A DNA stretch of 64,000 nucleotides from Patagioenas fasciata (taxonomy: Eukaryota; Chordata; Aves; Columbiformes; Columbidae): positions 46,709,001 through 46,773,000 of the forward strand of contig NC_092524.1 in NCBI RefSeq assembly GCF_037038585.1, read 5' to 3'. A program made the position numbers and the translations under genes. Positions 50,341 through 60,555 of this stretch are shown here, one piece after another. The notes under the pieces were generated by a model that was not told the DNA's origin, searched no databases, and saw nothing but the letters and a program-made list of their open reading frames with translations. Every line of letters begins with the position of its first letter. The first letter of the stretch is position 1.

Positions 50341-53300
50341 CTTGCATGAAGTCCAAGCAGAAATGTTGGCCTCAAAAGTGTGAAGGACTTGTCTTCTAAA
50401 TTCATCACAACGACCCTTCTGTAACTGTTGTTTCCTTAAATGAGAGAGGCTGGGAAAGGTCCTCTGTCCCCAGCAGACAAGGTAAGAATGTGTGTATACA
50501 AGTCTCTTCTGCCCAGCTTAGGTCTCCTAATCATTATGTAAGTTATGTATGTTTTTTTGCAGGTACCACTTCACTGATTTCTTTGTGATAATACAATAAT
50601 AGGGCCTTCATACTATGGAAAAAATTCCCAAAAACCCAAGAGGAACTAGATATTTCCCTCTGCTGCATTTTCCTGATTCACAAAAAAATAGCTTTATCAA
50701 CAAGTGAAATCAAGTTTGTTTGGCGTGATTTGCAGGTTACTGCTATATTAGACCAAATGAAATTTCTGTCAGTCAATCAGTCAGCTTGCTGGAAAGTTGA
50801 TCATTATTCCATGATAAAAGTTTTTTAAAAGTCAAAAATTAATCTGTCAAAACCAGATTAGTCATTAAAGGATGGGGTGAAACTCTCCAAAGAAAGTATC
50901 TGTCATCTCTTGGAAGAGACAGCAAAAAATAGAGAGACATGTCTTTGCAATTTGTGCTTGCTTTCTGGGGAGGGTGATTTCATGTCTCAAATAACTGATA
51001 CTGCCTATAGCTCCACCAGCCTTTAGCATTCTGTGCTCTGTTTGAGCCTAAAACTGAGGGAAAGTCGCTGCTCTGCATTTGGACCTGGTGTGAGGAGAAC
51101 TGGCGACGTGAAAGCCAGAGGCTGCCTCATGAAAGTCACCCCAGTGCATAGCACCGGCAGGTATGCTCTGGTCAGAGCCCACAGGCTGAGCGGCCAGGCC
51201 TGTTCCTGTCCCTCATGCAGGGACAGAGCAGCAGCTCCAGGGCAGGATTCAGTGAGGATGGCAACAAAGGCTGTGCCCACAGGGTGAGCTAGTGCTGCTG
51301 TTGCGTGTGCAATTCTGCCTTATATTTACCCAAACTGAGATTTTTGTCTTCCAGATCAGGCAGTTTAATCTTATAGTTCTTTCTAACCTTGCCCTTGTAC
51401 TTTTTTTAAAAAAAATGCACGTATTGGAAGGATGGCCAGTGTTTCCTTCCTTATCCTTTGGGAGGAAGAGAAATTGGATAAAGCTGTGAGAAGAGATCAG
51501 CAAGTGCTGTGCGCAGAGGGGTTTGCAAAAGAATATGAGGCCTCCTGAAGTTCCAAAAGCCTGCAGGACTCTTGTCCTCTTTCTTGGGGAATTCAAGTTG
51601 GCAGATCAGGCGCAGCCAGCAGAGACTATTCCTTTCTGTTCTTCTCCGGAAGGAAGAACAGGGCCTCTGCACAGCTACACTTAAGGCAAAGGAAGCTCCA
51701 TTTGTCCATTTGCACTGTGTCATAAGAGATTAATGTTACATTTCTGCACCACTCTGTAAATACCCACCTTACCCAGGCAGTCCTCTGTCAGCAGCAGCCC
51801 ATTTCCAGAGTACAAACCCACCATTGTGCTGTTTATATCAGTTAATTCAGCCCTGTGGACCTTGTGCCAGGCAATCACATGGCTCCCTGCTTGCCTCACC
51901 TCGGCCTGGATAAAAGTTAAAAGTGCAAAATTAAAACATCAGCTATTGGTATAGCAGGACCTGCCTGCCAGGCCATTCCCACCCTGGTCTCCCATTCACT
52001 GGGAGCCCACACTAGAGCTAATCTCTGCACAGTCAGGATCCAGCCAGGGCACATCTTTCCAGAGAAAATTGTTTTCCATCAACATCAGCTCATTGTAAAC
52101 ACCATGAGTTCTCCTGAGCTGTGGCCTGCCCAGGCCCTGACACTGTGTGCCTCCTCCAGCCTCTCTTGCTACTGTGCATCAGGAATCTTCTTCATGGGAC
52201 AACTGGGTAATCAGTGAGTTCCTCTCTGACCTCAGTTTTCTGTTGGAAACAGACTCATGCTGGTTTTGTCCTTCTTGTCTCTGCTTGGGTCAGGTGTTCT
52301 CCGATGTGGTCAGTGGGATTCCTTCCTTACAACCTTAGACCCTACTAATGCTAATGCTCTGCTAAAGATCTTATGTCACTTCAGTGTTCAAGGCACCTTA
52401 GAGTTTCTGCTGGGCTGATATATCACTTAGGTGTACAAAAGTATATGTGTATATGTTCCCATTTATATTAATTCTGCTTCCTAGAAAGATGTATAATCTG
52501 AATCATGTCACCTGCAACATTCAGGTAATCAGATTCTGCTGTACTCATAAAACTGTGGATGAGTCTTCTGTCTGTCTCCCATTTTCTAAACTAACCTGTT
52601 TTCTGTGCCATTTTCATACATACCTTTCACCATGAAAGACCGCTATTTTGACATCCTTAGGCTATCCTGTCTTAAGTACAGTTGATCAGAATGACACAGT
52701 TTGCCCCACACAGCCTGGAGACACGCTGGGGCACACCATTAGTTTGTATGGCATTTGTTAAGATCTCTGGTAGAGGATGTAGTGAGGAAGTTGAACTACA
52801 AGGACAGTTTACACTGGCTGTGAATCCAGCCATTCGTCTTTTTTGACTATTTCGAGTTTCTACACATACTGATTGTATGAAAAGTTTTCACGTAATTTAG
52901 TCAGTGTTTATTCTCATGCTTATAGCTGAACCACACTGCATTTTCTTCTATGCTGTATTGTCCCCTTCACCTGAAAAGCTCTAGTCTGTCCTTTGCTTGT
53001 CTCACTATGGTACACACTCATTCTGGTGTTGCCTCAAATTAGATTCTGGGTTTTATATTAAGAAATATCCTCTTAGCTCTTACTTCTTTTTGTTTGCGTG
53101 GCATAAGAGAATGAAGCTTTTATCCAGGTGCGTTTGTGCATATTCTTTTAAAAAAGGCCTCTAGTTCTTGTCTATCTGTTTAAGGATATTTTTATGTATT
53201 TGAGCAGCGAACATCTAAACATGAAGTGGAAGCATAGGAGAGAAACAAGTGAGGTTTGCATGAGTGCAGTTTGGAAGGTGGAGAGTAGGTAGCAAGGAAC

Positions 53301-54069
53301 AAATAGACACTGTAGAGCAGCTCTGTGAGTCAGGCTTTCCATGCAAGCCTGCATGTGCTGGGCATGTGCCTGGAGAGGCTTGTGTGCTTACGTGGAGCAG
53401 GATCTTCAGATAGGTATTGGTACATTGCTGTAAATATGCAGTGGAATTGTATGAATGTGAAAATGTGTGCAGGCATTGTGAAAGCACACTGACTTTAACA
53501 GCAGCCAGTACATATGCAGAGCTTTGAAAATGTGTCTTTCATGAGGTTGGTTGTATGTGCCAGTTTGGACGTCTGAAGATTTCTGAGGGTCTAGATCTAT
53601 GGGTTTTGTGCCTGGGAATACGTGCTGTTATCCTGAATGTCTAATTCTGATCTAACCTGCCAGGGTTTATTCCAGTCTGGTGTCATAAGCCGCACTGAAG
53701 TGATATCTGAATTGCACTGCTTTTAAATGGGACTCGGGCAGTCTTCTACCTGCATGTATTTGTGTATGGGAAAGCAGATGTTTAAGTACAGTGATTAGGC
53801 CCTGTCAGTGTGAGATGCGGGTCTGTTCACGTGCACAACGTGTGTGTTTGCGGTATTGTGTCTGTGTGTAATGACACCTGCAACATGCATGTACAAAGTG
53901 GCACACTGGTGCGTTTTGCTGTGCATGCCGACTGCTGTCTGGGTGGACAGAGGCCCGCTGGCATGCCCAGGTGGGTAGCGAGCAGCCGTAATCCACAGAG
54001 CACCCTTCACGTCAACGTTTTGCTTAAGCCTAAACTCTACAGCCGGTGCCCACGAGAGACAGCTTAGTG
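50341..54069. other. Proximal upstream flank of ESRRB
   Basis: No recognised exon or transposon between the CR1 copy and the CpG island, apart from the candidate enhancer at 51.8-52.1 kb. From 53.2 kb the sequence becomes TG/CA-rich. Confidence 0.6.
51800..52110. promoter_or_regulatory. Candidate enhancer 2.7 kb upstream of the ESRRB start
   Basis: Motif clusters include TTTATATCAGTTAATTC, ATAAAAGTTAAAAGTGC, AAATTAAAACATC, AGAGCTAATC and CATTGTAAAC (forkhead-like). It lies between the young CR1 copy and the CpG island. Confidence 0.3.
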
Positions 54070-54400
54070 AGTAAGAGCCAAGGGGAGCGTGCGCTGCCGC
54101 TGCCATCATTCCCGTGGTGGGACCGGGCTGGCTCTGCGATTTTCGTGTCACCCGCGCTGCCGGCGGCCGCGTCGCACTGCAAGCCGCGGGGCCAACTCCT
54201 CCGGCCCCGGCCCGGGACACCCCGCTGCCCTCGGGCCTCGGCACAGACCGCCCCGCCGCCTTCCCCGGGGGAGCGCGGCGCCGACCGGCGCTCGGGCTGC
54301 GCGGTGCCGCCGACCGCGCTGCGGTGCCGGTGTCGAGTCCGGTGGCCCCCCCGGCCGTGCCTCCCCCAGCCGCGCTCCAAGCCCAGCCCCTGCGCGGGAG

Positions 54401-54405
54401 CCAAT
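54401..54405 (+). promoter_or_regulatory. CCAAT box
   Basis: GAGCCAATAG matches an NF-Y CCAAT element in the CpG island, about 395 bases before the ESRRB ATG. By usual spacing a TSS would lie roughly 54,460-54,500. No TATA box was seen at the matching distance, which fits a CpG-island promoter. Confidence 0.5.
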
Positions 54406-54645
54406 AGCCGCCCTGCCGTCTCCATCCGTCTCCCGGCGTTAAAGCTACAGCGGGGCTCGGGGCGGCGAAATCCCCTGTGGCCGTGTCCTGCGCGCCGCCC
54501 GCCGCCCGCCTCCTGCCGCCGCCAGTGTGTCCGCACGCGGGTGCCGGAGCGGAGCAGCGCGGCGCTGCCTCCCCGGCGCCCGCCCTGCCGCCTCTGCCCC
54601 GCCGCCGGGCTCGGGCCAGCTCCCCTTCCCGGGGCTCCCTGCCCG

Positions 54646-54660
54646 CCTTTCCCTCTGCAG
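54646..54660 (+). promoter_or_regulatory. Consensus 3' splice site upstream of the ESRRB start
   Basis: The sequence CTTTCCCTCTGCAG ends at 54,660 and matches a vertebrate acceptor (pyrimidine tract, CAG). It lies 136 bases before the ESRRB ATG. Mammalian ESRRB has upstream non-coding exons (established knowledge), so an acceptor here fits a leader exon spliced from a distal promoter. It could also be a chance match inside the GC-rich promoter. Confidence 0.5.
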
Positions 54661-54796
54661 TTTAGTTCTCTCGTGCTTTTTCTTTCTTTCCTTTTTTTTT
54701 TTTTTTTTTAATTTTTCTTCCTTCTTCCCCTTCTTCTTCTTCTTTTTTTTTTTTTTTTTGTTTTCTCCTCCAACCGGGAATGCTCAAACTGGAGTG
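54661..54796 (+). other. ESRRB: ESRRB 5' leader, pyrimidine-rich
   Basis: This is the stretch between a consensus 3' splice site and the ESRRB start codon. It is almost entirely pyrimidine, with T runs at 54,692-54,709 (18) and 54,743-54,759 (17) separated by CTT repeats. If exonic it is an unusually U-rich 5' UTR. If partly intronic it is a very long polypyrimidine tract serving a second acceptor at 54,793-54,794. Which of these applies cannot be decided without RNA data. Confidence 0.6.
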
Positions 54797-54797
54797 A
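54780..54797 (+). other. Five-codon uORF overlapping the ESRRB start
   Basis: ATG CTC AAA CTG GAG TGA encodes MLKLE. Its stop codon TGA (54,795-54,797) shares its A with the ESRRB ATG (54,797-54,799), giving a TGATG junction. The uORF ATG has G at -3 but C at +4, so initiation there would be moderate. The arrangement suggests leaky scanning or terminate-and-reinitiate control of receptor translation. It applies only if transcripts include these bases. Confidence 0.6.
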
Positions 54798-54846
54798 TGG
54801 ACATTTCTGAGCTGTGCATCTCCGACCCGCTCGGCTACCACAACCA
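54797..54846 (+). CDS. ESRRB: ESRRB first coding exon (partial)
   Basis: This exon encodes the first 16 complete codons, plus two bases of codon 17, of oestrogen-related receptor beta. ESRRB is a constitutively active orphan nuclear receptor that binds TNAAGGTCA half-sites in the nucleus and acts in pluripotency, trophoblast, inner ear and rod photoreceptors (established knowledge). The peptide MDISELCISDPLGYHNQ differs from the mammalian long-isoform start as I recall it (MDVSELCIPDPLGYHNQ) at two positions, V3I and P9S. The exon ends CA|GTGAGTG, a good donor, giving a phase-2 junction that the next exon should complete to Gln. The start is chosen by this homology and by its context (G at -3, G at +4). 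The frame stays open upstream to 54,527, so a longer N-terminus is not formally excluded. The DNA-binding and ligand-binding domains lie outside the window. ESRRG begins differently (MDSVELCLPES), which favours ESRRB over ESRRG. Confidence 0.93.
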
Positions 54847-54854
54847 GTGAGTGT

Positions 54855-54872
54855 GCCGCGCCGCGCCGCGCC
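54855..54872 (+). repeat. (GCCGC)n microsatellite
   Basis: About 3.6 copies of the pentamer GCCGC start eight bases after the ESRRB donor. Such a repeat is prone to length change and to stable RNA structure next to the 5' splice site. Confidence 0.8.
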
Positions 54873-54881
54873 GGGGGCGGG
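54873..54881 (+). promoter_or_regulatory. GC box (Sp1-type)
   Basis: GGGGGCGGGC matches an Sp1/KLF site. It lies just inside intron 1, about 27 bases past the splice donor. It is one of several G/C runs in this part of the island. Confidence 0.4.
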
Positions 54882-56608
54882 CTGGGACCGGCGCTGCGTC
54901 CCGCTGCGGGTGGGACGGGGCAGCGACCCCGCAGTCCAGCAGGCTCGGTGCCGCAGAGCCGCCCGCCGCCGCGGGGCACCGCCTGTGCCGCGGGTGTCTG
55001 CGCGGGCAGGTGCGGCACAGCCCGCGGAGGAGCGCTTTGGGGGGGGTCGATGTGTCGGTCTGTTTCTTTCTTGCTTTGTAACTTCTTCCTCTAATGCTTC
55101 ATCTCCTAGGAACAGGCAGGTAGCAGTGAGCACTGGCAGTCCGTTCTACGCAGTTTTACTTTCATCCGTGCTAGGATTTTTATTAGCTTAATTACTAGGT
55201 ATCTGTAAAGAGATGTGCATATAAAATTACACGAAGTAGATACACAGAAGCACTGTCTTTTATTTAAAAACAAAAACAAACAAAAACCCCCAACAAAACA
55301 GTCCTTTTTTCACCTGAAATGCCCTATGGAAATGTAGTTTCCCACAGTTTACTGTTTGGATAGCATACCCAGGGCAAGAGTGGCGTGAGTCGGAGGGCTG
55401 GCAAGCAGATATCCCGAGCTGGGACCAGTGGCCGATACTTTAGCACCTGCTACTGCTCTTTGTATTCCGAAGTGGGCTGTGCCTGGTAATGTGTTTAAAA
55501 TCACTTTAGCTCGTTAAGTTTGGTTTGATCCTTTTGGGAAAGTTAGGAAACAAGGCAAAAGCTTCTCAGCGTTTGCATCCAGCTGACTGGAGCAATTAAA
55601 TTAAAAATGCATTTCTTCTCTCCGATAAATCTCACCCTGAGCAGAGTCCCCTTTTGTGCATTTGCATGTTAACCCGTGTGTCACCTACACAGGTCCTGTG
55701 GTGTCATCGGGGGTGGGAGTGAAGTACTTTTGCCTATTTCATTGCTTTTGTTTTAAGAACACATTGTATTTACTAAAATAAAAATAATTAAAACCAAACA
55801 AAACACCCACAATGATACCTGGCTCTCTTTCCTCATTACAACTGTCTTTTATCTGTATTTCTGTCTCTTGTTTCCTGATATTCTGTCTTTACACTAATTT
55901 CTTATTCCTTCAATCCCCTGCTTCCAGCAGTTTCATTAAAATTAGACTTAGAATTGTTAATAGAAATTAATAATCTAACCCATGTGATTTTCTTTTCCCC
56001 ACCAGTGCTTCGCTTGTGGCTGCTCCATTTTGAATTTAAAATAAACAAACAGTTTCATAAGGGGAATGTATTATGTGTGCCGCTGGGAGACTTTTAATAT
56101 TAAGGCAAAAATAGAAAGTGCATTTACTTTCATTAAAAAAAAAAAAACCGCCACAATCAAAAGTCTTATTTTCATCACTTCCTATATTGTCTCTTAACTT
56201 TTTCTTTTTTCCCCCCCTCTACGTTTGGAATTGAGAATGAAATCAAACAACACGCAAATAGTAAGAAGTAATCTGAATGTTGTATTACTGTTCACCTGTT
56301 TTACTTTCCTGTGGGCTCTCAGTCAGGTCTCAGTAATGTCAAGTGCACCTTCTGCATCTTTGCAACTCTTTGGCCGCTGAGTAAACAGATGAAGGTGGCC
56401 CTGGGGGAAGTGCCACTGAGCCCCTATAGCTTTACAGTACACAGAGAATGCTGCTTTTTGAGATGAGACACTGTTGCAGAGCTCTCTGTTTAGATAAATG
56501 TTTGGCTTGGTTCTGTGTGCCAGCTAACCTTCTCTTTTACATTGTTTGAGGTTGGGAAGGAGAGACAGAGAAATATCACTTAAAATACCTCAACCTCTGT
56601 ACCTCTGT

Positions 56609-56641
56609 TTATATATATATGTGTGTATATATATATATATA
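56609..56641 (+). repeat. (TA)n/(TG)n compound microsatellite in ESRRB intron 1
   Basis: TA repeat interrupted by GTGTG. Confidence 0.9.
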
Positions 56642-57256
56642 AAATGAATAAAATGATGCAGGGAAGTATGACTAAGTCTGGAAAAAGTTATTGAGAGAAG
56701 GGAAAGATGTGAAAAGCTTTAAGGATACAATATATTTAAAGGTATATGCGCAGCGTGTCAGGTACTAATTTGATTTCCCTACTGGTTTTGTTAAGGTTAG
56801 ATTTTAGATTGCATTCCTGTAGCTGTGGATAAAAGTTGGCCCAATAAATATCCCCTTAGCCAATTTTTTCTCCCACTCTTAACACAATTACATTGTGTAC
56901 ATGTAATGTAAATACAGGTCTTGCATTTGTGCCTGTATTGCCACCTAGCATATTATCCTAATTGTACTGATTTATTCTTCTGACTGCTAGCCATTTAAAA
57001 GATTTTTATAGTTATTTGCCTTTAAAAAAAATTAATACTGCTTTTAGTTATGTGGACAGCAATCTTTGTCAAATTAAACATTACATTAGGAGTGAATTTA
57101 CAAATATTGCAAACTGCCTCTTCTTGTTTAGTTGTTTGTTAAGCTACAGGAAAAAATAGGAGGAATAGTAGAATGTAGGAAGAGAAGTGGATGGGGTCAC
57201 TCAATATGTGATCCATACAGTTACCTGGAAACTGTATTTCACCTCACAATTATTGG

Positions 57257-57270
57257 GAGAGAGAGAGAGA
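57257..57270 (+). repeat. (GA)n microsatellite
   Basis: Seven GA units. Confidence 0.85.
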
Positions 57271-60200
57271 ACGAACAAGGCAAAGGAGAGAAGAGGTGAC
57301 TCCCTTCACCTTGGAGTTTAAGGAGAACTTAATTTTTTAACAGTCAGACCCAAGAAGAGTCTGAACAAAAACTAAGCAAAGGAGTTCATTGTTGCTAATC
57401 CCATTCTTCAGGTTTTGGATTTGTCTTCCTCAAGCAGTAAAAGTTCCCTTTCACTTACCTGTGTGTGTTGATTCGAGCAATTACACCAGGAACCTGCAGA
57501 AGCTCTGGTCAGCGGGTTGTGTGGATTCCCTCCGTGCAGGATATTGCAGGGAGAGTTAAGAAAATGCTTCTTCCTAATTTTGACCCGCTGTGCATGTGTC
57601 CTAAGGCAGCATATATATTTTACTTCTTGTGTGGGAATCAACTGTTTAGCAACCACTTACTACCTTTTGGTACTGATCTTTGGGAAAATTATTCCTGGAG
57701 TAGGTGACGCATCTCCCAGGAAGAAGCTTTTGTATGAGTTCGAATTGGGAGGCTAACAAAGACAATGATTTGTACCTGCAGTTTGTTGCTCAGGTGAGGG
57801 CATATGGCGAGAATACATTAGTTACACTGTACTGACAACGTCTGTCTGCAGTACAGCGGGAAGAGAATGTGTGTGCAGACACCACAAATGTATATACTCT
57901 GACATATAAAAGATGTGATTATATTCACGCACAAACATATGTGTGCATCTATAAATATTTATGTGTAGATATATGCACATACATATGTATGGTCATACTG
58001 AATATTGGTGTTATGTCTCTCTCATATGCAAACCTCGGGCTGTTTCAAAGGAGAGTGAGTGAAATACGGCATTTTTACTTTTCCGTTTTAACTTCCACAT
58101 CCCACTGAATTTTTTTCTGCCTCATGATAGTAGCCACTAGAAATGTTGATAGGACTACAAAATTGCCATCTCTGCTTCTAATTAATATTCTACATGACAG
58201 ACAGAAACTGACCAAGGAACCATCATGAAGGGAAAATAAAAATCATTGACAAATGAGGGCATCCTGCCAGATGCTATGTCTCTTAACACTGTTTCCTCTG
58301 ATGCACGAGAAAGACACGAGTCATTGATCTGATAAAAATGAAAATTATTTTATGAACAGAAGGAAAAAGTTGAAGGGAATAAGTGATATATTTGATAGAG
58401 AAATGGAAAGGTATAACACTGGAATTTTAAATCAATGAAGGAGAAAATTCTGGACCCTGCAGCAGAGAATTAACAAAGTTGTTGTCACTGACTCTAATGC
58501 CCAGACTGAGGAAATGTGACTTGATTTCAGCGGTTACTGGAAATCTTCATATTCCATGAATGGGAGGAAATCTGAGTCAGAGAAGCTGAATGCAACTGTC
58601 TGCTCTGACTATCACTGAAAGTCTGGAACAGAGAGGAGTTGTTAATTAGGGAGAATGGGGAATGAGTTGTTTGTTTTATTGACAGAATAAATTGCAATAA
58701 CTCTGTAAGAGAAATGGCCTAGTTAACAGATTCCTGACGAGGTTCCCATTGTAGAATGGGGTCTCAGTACACTAAGCTGATTGACCACAAGGCTGATGAA
58801 GAAATTGGTACCTTTATTTGTATTAACTTTTCCCCCCTCTTCCAGTTCCACTTGTAGAAGTAAAGATGATCTAATCATTATCAATTATTGAGAAAATATG
58901 GAAAGATCAATATATTTAAAAAATAGGATTTTTTTCATTGTATTGATTTGAAGTAATCAATAATTATTGCATTTAGCCTGAGAGGGGAAAGACTTTGGAG
59001 AGATTGTATCAGAGAAAGTTGCTGTGACAGACATTTCACATCCCATTTTCTTCCTCTGCAAAAGAACGCTGCTCTGCTCTCCATGCTTTTTCCGCTGTTG
59101 TTCCTCAGCCCCATTTCTGCACTGTTACTACTGCTCTGAATTTCGTGTTGTTTGAAAACAGCTGCATTCTTCAAGTAATTTTAGTTCAATAAGAATTTGG
59201 CATTGTGTCAGTGGATCTCTGTACCAAATTTTCCAGGGCTCAAAGGGTACAAACTCTCTTAGGGAAAGGAAGAAGGCAGAAGGTAAAAGGTTTAAACCTG
59301 AGATGAATTTCACAGGTTCTGTGGGGAGCATGGCAGGATTTCTCCAAAGAATGTAAAATGTCTTAAGAGAGATTTTAATTAAGGAAAGGAATTGTAAAAG
59401 TAGAAAAAGATGGTGACAAAGCTTCAATATAAAAGCCAAAATCCTCTCTCCCACTTCTTCTAACTTGCTCTCCACAGTTTAGGAGTTGGGGTCATAGCAG
59501 CAGCCAGTGTTGCACGTCAACGATTCTGCTATCAATTGCACAGACTGGGCAATTCTTGCTGGTCAGACCTGTTCTTTATTCCATGGAGCTACTGACGGTA
59601 ACTTTACAGCCAGGGAGCACAACAGGATTTTTAGTTTAGTTCATGCGGTGTGAGCAAATAAATTTAGCATCTATCTAGTCCAAGGTTCCTAGGTAGTGCT
59701 CCTATAGAACCCGGGGGGGCGGGAAGGAAAGGAAACATCAGAGCTTCCACGGCAAACTGTGAATCAGATGGTTGGTTGTTAAGTGAAGGGACTTAAAGAA
59801 GATATTAGCAGTACTCAGCTGTGGTGACCTTGCCAAAACCAGGAAAATCTTAATTTCTTTCTGTCTTTTAGGTATCAGCTGCGTTTGAGTTGTGAATGTA
59901 GTCATCTCTATGCAGCTTGCATGTGTAAAGTGCTTTGTGTCTGTCATTGGGATCAGAACATAATTTAGTATTATTTATTAATAATAGCTATTGACCTGGT
60001 GATTTTTACTTAATAGGAATTAAATTGTAGTAACTTCTTCTCTGTGTTTGTTTCCATCCTTGCTGTGCAGCCTCTCTCTAAAGCTTTGCCCTGTCTCTTC
60101 AGAGCAATAGAGATGCCCACAAAATTATGCTTGCAGCTGGAGCACAGTGCACTTTGATTCTTCCAGTGCTTGAGAGTCTGGCTGCTGGCAGTGACTGTCC

Positions 60201-60449
60201 ATGAGGAGGAACATGCCTGCTCAAGGTGGAACGCATTGTATAGTAATATATTTGTCATGTTTGTAATTGCAAATGTAATTAGCAAACAAGCTCTGGGGGA
60301 TTGAGGACTTGAAACTTTCACTGCACATCATTTGACCCTATCTTGACTGGACTGGAGCTTGTATGCCACTGTTAACCCTTGTTGCTTTTGCAAAGAAATC
60401 CTCCTTTTAGTCTGACTGCTGCTAAGTTTCCTGTTAGTTTGGTGTTGTG

Positions 60450-60555
60450 TTTTGGTGGTTTTTTTTTTGTTTGTTTGTTTGTGTTTTTGTTTGGTTGTTT
60501 GTGTTTTTTTGTTTGGTTTGGTTTGGTTTTTTGTTTGTTTCGTTTGTTTTTTTCT
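60450..60555 (+). repeat. (TTTG)n/T-rich low-complexity tract in intron 1
   Basis: About 105 bases made almost only of T and G (TTTG, GGTTT units). On the minus strand it is A/C-rich and gives a Lys/Asn/Gln/Thr-rich spurious ORF. It lies about 100 bases upstream of an exon-like segment. Confidence 0.85.

Larger units (their letters stand above)
54070..55050. promoter_or_regulatory. ESRRB: CpG island over the ESRRB promoter and first coding exon
   Basis: CpG density rises sharply near 54,070 and falls again after about 55,050, in contrast to the CpG-poor flanks. The island spans the presumed promoter, the 5' leader, the first coding exon and the start of intron 1. The pyrimidine-rich leader interrupts it. 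It contains a CCAAT box and a GC box. Long open frames on both strands here reflect high GC and are not genes. Confidence 0.9.

Noticed and set aside
50093..50356. 87-codon minus-strand ORF as a host gene
   Set aside because: It is the C-terminus of CR1 ORF2 inside a truncated retrotransposon and is not a host gene.
55110..55125. Possible microexon with a strong acceptor (CTAATGCTTCATCTCCTAG) and a GTGAGC donor
   Set aside because: Only about 15 bases long, inside the CpG island edge, with no phase or homology support.
54030..55191. Many long open frames on both strands (up to 221 codons) across the CpG island
   Set aside because: They arise from the high GC content and the poly-T/CTT tract. 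Apart from the ESRRB start they show no conserved peptide, and they overlap each other in several frames.
57869..57992. Alternating purine-pyrimidine ATAC/ATAT-rich stretch as a minisatellite or Z-DNA element
   Set aside because: No consistent repeat unit; ordinary AT-rich intronic DNA.
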